Source: JAHDFB01 sp965658745
GTDB lineage: Bacteria > Bacteroidota > Bacteroidia > Chitinophagales > Saprospiraceae
Direction of reading: 5' to 3'
Length of the DNA: 41,102 nucleotides
Assembly: GCA_965658745.1 (NCBI GenBank)
Contig: CBFHTK010000017.1
Location: 1 to 41,102, forward strand
The position numbers and the translations under genes were made by a program. Shown here in pieces: positions 1-8,600 of the stretch (position 1 is the first letter of the stretch; every line of letters begins with the position of its first letter). The notes under the pieces are model-generated. The model was not told the origin of the DNA, made no database searches, and saw only the letters and a list, made by a program, of their open reading frames with translations.

Positions 1-583
1 CCTTGAGTTTTACTCCGTAATGAGAGCTGTCAAAGCAATTGAAGAAAGCGATGTCTGCATTCTGATGATTGACGCCACCAAAGGATTGACAGCACAAGAT
101 TTAAGTCTTTTGCGCCTCGTTGAAAAGAGAAAGAAAGGCCTCGTGCTTGCTGTCAACAAGTGGGATCTATTAGACAAAGAAACAAACACGGCAAGAGACA
201 TGGAAAACGCTCTCCGTGAAAAAATTGGTATGTTCACAGACATTCCAATAATCTTCATTTCAGCACTTGAAAAACAACGCATTCTTAAGGTGATGGAAAT
301 TGCTTTAGAAGTTGAGGAAAATCGAAGAAGACGAATCAAGACTTCAAAATTGAATGAAATTATGCTGGAAGCGATTGAACGTGTGCCTCCTCCTGCTCAA
401 AGAGGACGATTTATTACGATAAAATATGTCGTCCAACTTCCTACGCATTATCCCGCTTTCGCATTTTTCTGCAATAGTCCAAAATATGTACGAGACGCTT
501 ATAAATCTTACCTCGAAAATCAATTGCGGAAGAACTTCAATTTCACTGGAGTTCCGGTAACCATTTTCTTCAGAGAAAAATAA
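1..583 (+). CDS. der: GTPase Der, C-terminal part (5' end outside window)
   Basis: Der (EngA) is an essential GTPase with two G domains that helps assemble the 50S ribosomal subunit. Only the end of the second G domain and the C-terminal KH-like domain are here. The frame is open from base 2 and reads LEFYSVMRAVKAIEESDVC, the typical stretch after the G3 motif, so the ATG at 20 is internal and not the start. The G4 motif NKWD is followed by a G5-like ISAL. The KH-like part runs from about VPPPAQRGRF to the end and finishes in PVTIFFREK, a usual Der ending, so the 3' end is intact. rfbC starts 17 bases downstream on the same strand, so the two may be co-transcribed, although their functions are unrelated. 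Confidence 0.95.
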   Translation, partial: LEFYSVMRAVKAIEESDVCILMIDATKGLTAQDLSLLRLVEKRKKGLVLAVNKWDLLDKETNTARDMENALREKIGMFTDIPIIFISALEKQRILKVMEIALEVEENRRRRIKTSKLNEIMLEAIERVPPPAQRGRFITIKYVVQLPTHYPAFAFFCNSPKYVRDAYKSYLENQLRKNFNFTGVPVTIFFREK

Positions 584-600
584 ATCTAAAGCAACACTAC

Positions 601-1152
601 ATGGAGTATATCAAAACACCTTTTGAGGGGCTTTACGTTGTTCAACCAAGAGTATTTGAAGACGATCGTGGATATTTTTTTGAAAGCTATAATAGAAATA
701 GAGAACGCGATGCAAAGCTAAACTACAATTGGGTTCAAGATAACGAAGCTTTTTCAGAACGCGGTGTTCTCCGTGGTTTACATTATCAGACAGGAAGTTC
801 GAGTCAAGCCAAGCTTGTTCGTGTTATCCAAGGTAGTGTTCAGGATGTGGTAGTGGATTTGCGTCCTCAGAGTAAAAGATATGGCCAGCATTATTCCATC
901 ATTTTAAGTTCTGAAAACAAAAAGCAGTTGCTTGTTCCTCGTGGATTTGCTCACGGGTACTTGGTAATATCAGAGGAGGCAATATTTGCATACAAGTGCG
1001 ACAATTATTACGACAAAGCTGCAGAAGGTGGTTTACTTTTCAGTGATCCAGCTTTAGAAATTCCATGGTTATTAGCTCAAAGTAGTTTTATTGTCAGCGA
1101 AAAAGATAAAGTGCTACCCGTATTTGGTCAACATCTAGCTGTAAACTTATGA
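601..1152 (+). CDS. rfbC: dTDP-4-dehydrorhamnose 3,5-epimerase
   Basis: RmlC/RfbC catalyses the third step of dTDP-L-rhamnose synthesis, epimerising C3 and C5 of dTDP-4-keto-6-deoxyglucose for surface polysaccharide. The 183-residue cupin protein has full family length. Visible family landmarks are DDRGYFFESY near the N-terminus, the catalytic base His61 in LRGLHYQ, PRGFAHGYLV at 113-122, Tyr131 in YKCDNYY as the expected general acid, and the SDPALEIPW segment near 148-156. The stop overlaps the start of rfbD by 4 bases (ATGA), a sign of translational coupling. rfbA and rfbB, which make the substrate, are not in the window. The assignment is firm. Confidence 0.95.
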   Translation: MEYIKTPFEGLYVVQPRVFEDDRGYFFESYNRNRERDAKLNYNWVQDNEAFSERGVLRGLHYQTGSSSQAKLVRVIQGSVQDVVVDLRPQSKRYGQHYSIILSSENKKQLLVPRGFAHGYLVISEEAIFAYKCDNYYDKAAEGGLLFSDPALEIPWLLAQSSFIVSEKDKVLPVFGQHLAVNL

Positions 1153-2003
1153 ATAGAATACTTGTAACTGGTGCCGCAGGTCAGGTGGGTAGTGCTATAC
1201 GCTCTATTCAAAATGGATACAAGTATACTTTCTTTTTTACAGATCGTAAAGAACTAGATATAACTGATAAAAATGCTGTGTTAAAATTCGTCAAGAATAA
1301 CAAAGTTGATATCATTATCAATTGTGCTGCTTATACGGCAGTTGATCTAGCTGAAAGTGAAAAAGATAAATGTTTTCTCATCAATGAAAAAGCCGTAGGT
1401 TACCTAGCAGAGGCTTGCGCCCAAAATGAGGGATTATTGGTACATATATCCTCAGACTACGTTTACCACTGCGATCACAATCAACCGATGAGTGAAAACA
1501 GCACAACAAAGCCAAAAGGAGTGTACGCTACATCTAAACTAGCTGGTGAACATCTTGCCTTAGCCAACTGCCCAAATACAATAATTCTCAGAACCTCATG
1601 GGTATACAGCTACGAAGGAAAGAACTTTGTGAAAACGATTGACAGACTTGCAAAAAATCGAGATCATTTGACCGTCGTAAACGATCAAATTGGATCTCCA
1701 ACATATGCCTTAGATATTGCAAAAACTATTCTAGAGCTTTTGATGATATCCAATGAGAAAGAAATTTCCGGTACTTATAATTTCTGCAATGAAGGATTCA
1801 TAAGTTGGTATGATTTTGCAAAAGAAATTGTTCGTTATAGAGCATATGAATGTAAAGTAGATCCTGTTCCATCATCTGCCTATCCTACGGCAGCCAAACG
1901 ACCTTTAAATTCAAGGTTGGACACTTCTAAAATTCAGGGTCTTGGCATTCATTTATCGCCATGGCTCACTAGTCTACACAACTGTTTAGACAAATTAAAT
2001 TAG
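1149..2003 (+). CDS. rfbD: dTDP-4-dehydrorhamnose reductase
   Basis: RmlD/RfbD performs the last step of dTDP-L-rhamnose synthesis, NAD(P)H-dependent reduction of the 4-keto group. The 284-residue protein is a short-chain dehydrogenase of the extended type. A Rossmann motif lies at residues 4-14 (ILVTGAAGQVG), NCAAYTAVD at 58-66 is typical of RmlD, and the catalytic Tyr and Lys are Y126 and K130 in YATSKLAGE. The nearby SSDYVYHCD differs slightly from the usual SxDYVFDG. It overlaps rfbC by 4 bases and was probably made from the same mRNA. The protein ends normally for the family. A further protein-like open stretch in another frame follows its stop (see findings). Confidence 0.95.
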   Translation: MNRILVTGAAGQVGSAIRSIQNGYKYTFFFTDRKELDITDKNAVLKFVKNNKVDIIINCAAYTAVDLAESEKDKCFLINEKAVGYLAEACAQNEGLLVHISSDYVYHCDHNQPMSENSTTKPKGVYATSKLAGEHLALANCPNTIILRTSWVYSYEGKNFVKTIDRLAKNRDHLTVVNDQIGSPTYALDIAKTILELLMISNEKEISGTYNFCNEGFISWYDFAKEIVRYRAYECKVDPVPSSAYPTAAKRPLNSRLDTSKIQGLGIHLSPWLTSLHNCLDKLN

Positions 2004-2179
2004 ATATTACCAGCCCAATTCCAAACGATCCTAATAAATACGAAAGTGTCTCTTTAGAAGCAGGCGGTCAATTGCTACGGCCTATTCAAAAACATTTTCA
2101 TTAAAAAATGTATTTTTACTAGTAAGGTTAATCATTTCGACCTCTTGTTTTTTTTCAAGGTGCACATAGTAAAGTAAGC

Positions 2180-2211
2180 CTTGTGAGCGTTGTAATCTTG
2201 TATCATATTTG
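2180..2211 (+). promoter_or_regulatory. Possible Bacteroidota-type promoter for the secreted protein gene
   Basis: CTTG at 2180-2183 and CATATTTG at 2204-2211, 20 bases apart, each differ by one base from the Bacteroidota consensus TTTG / TAnnTTTG. The TTG start codon lies 17 bases beyond the -7 element, leaving a short leader. In A/T-rich DNA such matches arise by chance, so this is a weak call. The rest of the spacer after rfbD shows only an imperfect CAAGGT/ACCTcTTG hairpin around a T tract near 2140-2162. Confidence 0.3.
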
Positions 2212-2228
2212 ACGTTAATTAGCTGTTT

Positions 2229-4967
2229 TTGAAGAAATCACAATTTAAATATCTTTTAGTTGCACTCTTTGTTTGTATCAGTTTTTTGGCGAAAGCCACT
2301 CACAATAGAGCAGGTGAAATCACATATAAGGAAATAGGTAATTTAACTATTGAAGTAACGGTTACGACTTACACCAAGGCAAATGGAACAATGGTTGATC
2401 GCGACTCAATTCTGATAGATTGGGGAGATTTAGAAACAGAGTTTTTGCAACGATCCAATGGTGGTGGCCAAATAATTAGCAATAACGTCCGAAAAAACAT
2501 ATACAAAGGGATTCACGTTTACCCTGGTCGTAATACCTATAAGATCTCCATGACCGATCCAAATCGAGTAGGTGAAATCCAAAACCTCAACTTTCCCAAT
2601 TCAGAAAATATTAGATTCCACCTATTCGCAATCTTTACTTTTACAAACCAAACATTCGATGGCCAGAATAGCTCTGTTATTCTGCAGCAGGAACCTATCG
2701 ATTTTGCTTGTATAGGTGAACCTTTCATTCACATTCCCGCGGCATACGACGAAGATGATGATTCTTTGGTATTTGAACTCACAGTTCCATATGACGGAAA
2801 TGGTGAACAAATCGAAGACTACCAATATCCAAATGAGATAATTCCGACCAATAACAACTTTTCATTTAACACCACTAATGGTGAAATCTTATGGGAAACG
2901 CCGCAAAAAACAGGCGAATATAATGTCGCCTTTCTAGTTAAAGAATATCGAAATGGTGTTTTGCTGAATACCATGATTCGCGATATGCAAATCTTCGTAT
3001 TGGATTGTGATAATAGTCCACCCTCTATAGAAGTACCAGATGAAATCTGCGTCGTTGCTGGCGAAACTATCAACTTTGACGTTTTAATTAATGACCCTGA
3101 CGTTGGTCAGCAAGTTTTTCTTGAGGCAACAGGAGCTCCATTCGATTTCTTAATTAATCCAGCGACTATGACAGGTCCAGTCGGTTATGCAGACGTGCCT
3201 TTTGTTGCAACTTTTAGTTGGACTCCTCGCTGTGAAGATATCTCCAATAATCCTTTCGAAATCGTATTTCGAGCTGTGGATGATTTCTTCCTTGGGACAA
3301 ACTTCGTAACTGGTTTGGCAGATCTTAAATCCACCCGTATTAAGGTAGTAGGACCTCCTCCGGAAAATCTTGAAGCAGAAGCAGATAATCAAAGAATTCG
3401 ATTACGATGGGATCTACCCTATGCTTGTGAAAATACCGAAAATGACTTTTTTCAAGGCTTCACTATTTGGCGAGCGGAACAATCAATCGAAATTCCTCCA
3501 GACACGTGCTCACCAGGTATAGAGGGTAAAGGTTACGTGGAAGTTGGGAAAATCCAGCTTATAAGTGAAAACGGCGAGTATGTGTTTGAAGATTTTGAAG
3601 CGGAGAAAGGAAAAACCTATTGCTACCGTGTAGTAGCAGAATTTGCTAAGGTTAGTGCAGCAGGTTTTCCATATAATTTTATTCAGTCACTGGTTTCAAA
3701 TCAGGTCTGTCTGCAGCTCGCGAGAGATATTCCGGTGCTGACAAAAGTATCAGTCCTTGAAACAGATAACACAAATGGAGTAATTCAACTTGAATGGATC
3801 AAACCTGATCCAGAAGCACTTGATACAATCTTAAATCCTGGGCCATATAGGTATCAACTCCAAAGGTCCAGCGGTATAAATGGAACTAACTTTGTTGATA
3901 TTACAGGTGCTAGCTTCTCCACTGCTGATTTTGGTGCCCCACTTATTACATTTAGTTATACGGATACAGACCTTGATACGAGAACAGTTGGGCATAACTA
4001 TAGAATCGCATTTTATGCTAATGGTGAAGACAATTTCTATGATTATTCATCATCAAGTTCTTCTGTATTCCTGGAAGTGTTATCCGCAGATAAAGCAAAT
4101 AAACTTAGTTGGGAGTCGTTTAATTCATGGAATAATGAAATCTACTATCTCTATAAATTCGATGGTAGCATCTTTGATTTGATTGACAGTACAGCGACTA
4201 CGGAATACACAGATGTTGGTCTCATCAATGGAATAGAGTATTGTTATTATGTAGAATCAAAAGGTTCCTATGGAATACCTGAGCTATCTCAAGTTATTCT
4301 GAACGATAGCAATGAATCCTGCGGAATTCCTCTAGATACGATGCCACCCTGTATTCCTGAACTTGAAGTATTTAATTCTTGTGATCAAGCAGATGAAACA
4401 ACTCCAGAAGAAGCATTTTTAAATACCCTCAGTTGGAATCGAGTGGACTTGGTATGTGAAGGCAGCGACGATATTGCGGCATATAATATATATTTCAAGT
4501 TTAACATTGAAGATGATTTTCAGCTACTTGCAGCCATAGATGACATACAGGTTGTGGAATTTGATCATAAACCGGAAATGGGATTAACCGCATGTTATGC
4601 AATTTCTGCAGTTGATAGTGTTGGTAATGAAAGTGACATAAGTCCGTTTTTCTGCATTGAAGATTGCCCATCTTACATTCTTCCTAATGCTTTTACACCA
4701 AATGGAGATGGATCAAATGATTTCTTTATCCCCATATTAAATCGATTTGTTTCAAGTGTTCGATTTGAAGTATTCAATGAATGGGGGCAAAAAGTTTTTG
4801 AAACGAATGACCCTGAGATAAATTGGGACGGTACAAATTTCCAGAACTTACCACTCCACGATGGTGTTTACTACTATACATGTGAAGTATTTCAAACAAG
4901 TGCTGTTCAAGGTGAACAGAGTTATGATTTCTTAAAAGGATTCATTCAAATTCTAAAATCTAATTAA
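2229..4967 (+). CDS. Large secreted protein with gliding-motility/T9SS type B C-terminal domain
   Basis: This is a 912-residue exported protein, probably surface-attached or secreted through the type IX system. The start is a TTG: a TAG lies three codons upstream, and TTG directly precedes a good signal peptide (KKSQFKYLLVALFVCISFLAKA, hydrophobic core about 8-21). The mature part begins THNRAGEITYKEI, a start common in Bacteroidota proteins of this class. Middle regions have Cys-rich Ig/cadherin-like and fibronectin III-like segments (for example NLEAEADNQRIRLRWDLP near 385-400). The end, about 815-912, is the CHU_C/type B sorting domain with FTPNGDGSNDFF at 822-833, FNEWGQKVFE, and DGVYYYTCEV. 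The native function is unknown; adhesion or a matrix role is inference. Its TAA overlaps the ribE ATG by one base. Confidence 0.88.
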   Translation: MKKSQFKYLLVALFVCISFLAKATHNRAGEITYKEIGNLTIEVTVTTYTKANGTMVDRDSILIDWGDLETEFLQRSNGGGQIISNNVRKNIYKGIHVYPGRNTYKISMTDPNRVGEIQNLNFPNSENIRFHLFAIFTFTNQTFDGQNSSVILQQEPIDFACIGEPFIHIPAAYDEDDDSLVFELTVPYDGNGEQIEDYQYPNEIIPTNNNFSFNTTNGEILWETPQKTGEYNVAFLVKEYRNGVLLNTMIRDMQIFVLDCDNSPPSIEVPDEICVVAGETINFDVLINDPDVGQQVFLEATGAPFDFLINPATMTGPVGYADVPFVATFSWTPRCEDISNNPFEIVFRAVDDFFLGTNFVTGLADLKSTRIKVVGPPPENLEAEADNQRIRLRWDLPYACENTENDFFQGFTIWRAEQSIEIPPDTCSPGIEGKGYVEVGKIQLISENGEYVFEDFEAEKGKTYCYRVVAEFAKVSAAGFPYNFIQSLVSNQVCLQLARDIPVLTKVSVLETDNTNGVIQLEWIKPDPEALDTILNPGPYRYQLQRSSGINGTNFVDITGASFSTADFGAPLITFSYTDTDLDTRTVGHNYRIAFYANGEDNFYDYSSSSSSVFLEVLSADKANKLSWESFNSWNNEIYYLYKFDGSIFDLIDSTATTEYTDVGLINGIEYCYYVESKGSYGIPELSQVILNDSNESCGIPLDTMPPCIPELEVFNSCDQADETTPEEAFLNTLSWNRVDLVCEGSDDIAAYNIYFKFNIEDDFQLLAAIDDIQVVEFDHKPEMGLTACYAISAVDSVGNESDISPFFCIEDCPSYILPNAFTPNGDGSNDFFIPILNRFVSSVRFEVFNEWGQKVFETNDPEINWDGTNFQNLPLHDGVYYYTCEVFQTSAVQGEQSYDFLKGFIQILKSN

Positions 4968-5560
4968 TGTTTACAGGAATTATTGAAGGTCAAGGAACAA
5001 TTGTTGGCTTGATCAGGGATCGTGATAATGTCACATTCAGTGTAAAGTCCTCCCTAGCTCAACATCTGAAGATTGACCAAAGTCTATCTCACAATGGTAT
5101 TTGCCTTACAGTTGTAAAGATTGAAGATGATATTTATGACGTTACCGCCATTGGAGAGACCTTGAACCTAACAGCTTCAAAAAGTTGGAAAATAGGCGAT
5201 GTACTAAATCTAGAGAGAGCTGCCCAGCTTAATGCCAGGCTAGATGGTCATATCGTGCAAGGTCACGTTGACGGAGTTGGTAAAGTAACGGAAATAACAG
5301 ATGAGAATGGTAGCTGGAGATACACCATCGATTACGATAAAAAACACGCTCCGCTAATGATTTCAAAAGGTTCAATTTGTATAGACGGTGTAAGCCTTAC
5401 AGTAATAAGTCCATCTGAGAATCAGTTTCAAGTAGCAATTATTCCTTACACTTATGAGCACACAAGTTTCAAACACTACGAAGTAGGAACGGAAGTTAAT
5501 TTAGAATTTGATCTAATTGGAAAATATATCTTAAGGCAGCAGTTACTAAGTACTACTTAG
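4967..5560 (+). CDS. ribE: Riboflavin synthase, alpha subunit
   Basis: The enzyme dismutates two molecules of 6,7-dimethyl-8-ribityllumazine to riboflavin and a pyrimidine in the cytoplasm. The 197-residue product has full length and shows the tandem lumazine-binding repeats: MFTGIIEGQGTIV at the start with SLSHNGICLTVV, and the second repeat around VQGHVDGVGKV with KGSICIDGVSLTVI. GICLTV and GVSLTV are the matching substrate-binding segments. Its ATG shares one base with the preceding stop (TAATG), suggesting reinitiation from the upstream mRNA. No FMN-riboswitch-like leader is possible here because the upstream gene abuts it. Other rib genes are absent from the window. Confidence 0.96.
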   Translation: MFTGIIEGQGTIVGLIRDRDNVTFSVKSSLAQHLKIDQSLSHNGICLTVVKIEDDIYDVTAIGETLNLTASKSWKIGDVLNLERAAQLNARLDGHIVQGHVDGVGKVTEITDENGSWRYTIDYDKKHAPLMISKGSICIDGVSLTVISPSENQFQVAIIPYTYEHTSFKHYEVGTEVNLEFDLIGKYILRQQLLSTT

Positions 5561-5596
5561 TTTTTCAAGGTCTGACTTTTTTAGTCTGAGAAAACA

Positions 5597-5632
5597 AAAA
5601 GGGGAACCGATCAAATGATCAGTTCCCCTTTT
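5597..5632. terminator. Bidirectional intrinsic terminator between ribE and rpoC
   Basis: A long inverted repeat has arms GGGGAACcGATCA and TGATCaGTTCCCC, one C/A mismatch and a 2-base apex, flanked by AAAA on the left and TTTT on the right. It can therefore terminate transcription from both converging genes, ribE (+) and rpoC (-). Confidence 0.9.
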
Positions 5633-5655
5633 CTTTTATGTCTCACAGATGAGTT

Positions 5656-8600
5656 TTACTCCTCTACTTCAACAACGTCTTCACTTTCATTCGCAACTTC
5701 TTCTTTTACTTTCACGAATAAGTTCTTACGATTGACAAGTCCAGTACCTGCAGGAATTAACTTACCTACAATTACATTCTCTTTCAATCCTTCTAGATAA
5801 TCCGTTTTAGCATTAATTGCTGCACTAGATAATACTTTAGTTGTCTCCTGGAAAGAAGCAGCAGAAATCCAACTATAAGTACCCAAGGATGATCTAGTAA
5901 TACCCTGAAGCATAGGACTAGAAGTAGATGGTACTGCATCTCTAAACTCAAGAGGCTTCATATCATTACGCTTCAAATATGAATTCTCTTCTCGAATCTG
6001 ACGAAGTGTTACTAACTCTCCTGCTTTGATGTTCGTAGAATCTCCGCTATCCATGATGAATTTCTTATCATAAATCCAATCATTTTGTTTTAGGAATTCA
6101 TACTTTTCAACGCTCTCTCCTTCTAGGAATATCGTATCTCCAGCATCCTCAATCTTCACTCGTCTCATCATCTGTCTAACGATGACTTCGATATGTTTGT
6201 CGTTGATTGATATACCCTGTGATCTATATACTTCTTGTATTTCATTTACAAGATATGACTGAACAGCATATGGACCTTTGATAAACAAAATATCAATTGG
6301 TGCAATTGCCCCATCAGATAATCTCATGCCTGCTCTAACGAAGTCACCTTCTTGAACTAAAATGTGCTTAGAAAGTCCAACTAGATACTTACGTTTTTCT
6401 CCAGTTCTTTCATCCAATACGATTACTTCTCTATTACCTCTTTTGATCTTACCAAAAGAAATGATACCATCGATCTCAGAAACCACCGCTGGATTTGAAG
6501 GATTTCTCGCTTCAAATAATTCAGTTACACGAGGTAGTCCCCCTGTAATATCCTGAATCTTACCAAGTTTTCTAGGAATCTTGACAATCTTATCTCCCGG
6601 TGAAACTTCAGCTCCATCCTCAATGGATATGTATGCTCCCACTGGCAAGTTGTAACTCTTAAGTTCCTCTCCACCTGGAGACATAATTCTTATTGTAGGT
6701 ATTTTCTTCTTGTTCTTAGATTCTATCAACACCTTCTCTTCGAAACCAGTTTGATCATCTCGCTCTGTTCTGAAAGTAATACCTTCTTCAATTGAATCAA
6801 ATTTAACAACACCTCCAAATTCAGAGATTATCAACGCGTTAAACGGATCCCATTCACAAATCACATCCCCTTTACCGATCATAGCGCCCTCTTTTACAGC
6901 GAGATTTGATCCGTATGGTATGTAGTTACTTTGAAGAATTCTACCTGATTTCTCATCAACGATCTTGATTTCTCCAGATCTTGAAATAACAACAGTTTCA
7001 TCTTTCGACTTAACAGTCTTTAAGTTATCAAATTCTAGTTTTCCTTCAAACTTTGAAGTGATATCATTTTCGGCTTTTGTGACAGATGCGATACCACCTA
7101 CGTGGAATGTACGAAGTGTCAACTGTGTACCAGGCTCACCGATTGATTGAGCAGCGATAATTCCCACTGCATCGCCTCTTTCAGTAATTCTGCCGGTTGC
7201 AAGGTTTTTACCATAACACTTTCGGCAAACTCCTTTTGTCGTTTCACAAGTTAAAACTGACCGAATATTAACAGATTCGATTCCTTCTTCTTCAACTAAA
7301 GCAGCTAACTCGGGAGTAATATACTGACCAGCTTCAATAATTACTTTGTCAGTTTTTAGTTCCGTTACATCATGTAATGCAAATCGTCCGATGATTCTAG
7401 ACCCAAGTGTTTCTACAATCTTATCATTCTCTTTAAGTGCGAAAGTTTCAATTCCTCTTAAAGTATCACAATCCTCTTCAATTATGATCACATCCTGAGC
7501 AACATCAACTAGTCTTCTTGTAAGATAACCCGCATCCGCAGTCTTCAAGGCTGTATCGGCAAGACCTTTTCTCGCACCGTGAGTAGATATAAAGTACTCT
7601 AGTACTGAAAGACCCTCAAGGAAGTTTGCAAGAATTGGATTTTCAATAATTGCTGCACCTGTGTCACCAGATTTTCTTGGTTTAGCCATCAAGCCTCTTA
7701 ACCCACAAAGCTGCTTAATCTGTGCTTGTGAACCACGAGCTCCAGAATCAAGCATCATATATACAGAGTTAAATCCTTGCTTGTGTTCCGCAAGCTCTTT
7801 CATCAGGTTTTGCGTAATCGCATTATCTGCATACGTCCACTTGTCAATGATTTGGTTATATCTTTCACTATTAGTGATCAATCCCATATTATAATTATCC
7901 CAAACCTCATCAACTTCAGTTTGAGCATTTACTAGCGTTTTTTCTTTCACGGACGGTGTAATCAAGTCACCTAAGTTAAAAGAAAGTCCCCCCTTGAATG
8001 ACCAATAGAAACCTAGTTCCTTTATTTTATCAAGGAAATTAGCTGTTACTGTGAAACTTGTAAGGTTGATTATTTTACTAATTACCTTCTTTAGATTCTT
8101 TTTTGTCAATAGATCATTGATATAAGGGACCGTCGGAGGTCGAGATTCATTAAGGAGTACTCGTCCTACAGTAGTATCTATAATCTCAGAAATAGCTTCG
8201 CCATTCTCATCGATATTATCAATATTAACCTTGATCTGTGCATGTAATTCTATTACACCTTCATTAAAGGCAATAACTACCTCTTCTGGTGAATAGAACT
8301 TCATTCCTTCTCCTTTAACTACTAACTCCTTAGAGCTAGTTCGTACTTTCGTCAAGTAATATAGTCCTAGAACCATATCCTGAGAAGGAAGTGATATTGG
8401 TGAACCGTCTTGTGGATTTAGCATGTTGTGTGCTGAAAGCATCAAAACTTGTGCTTCAAGAATTGCTCCTTGGGAAAGTGGTACGTGCACAGCCATCTGG
8501 TCACCATCAAAATCGGCGTTGAATGCTCCACAAACAAGTGGGTGCAACTGTATCGCTTTACCTTCAACCAAAACCGGCTGGAAAGCCTGAATTGATAAAC

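Noticed and set aside
4900..4967. FMN riboswitch for ribE
   Set aside because: The region before ribE is coding sequence of the preceding gene and shows no riboswitch-like fold.
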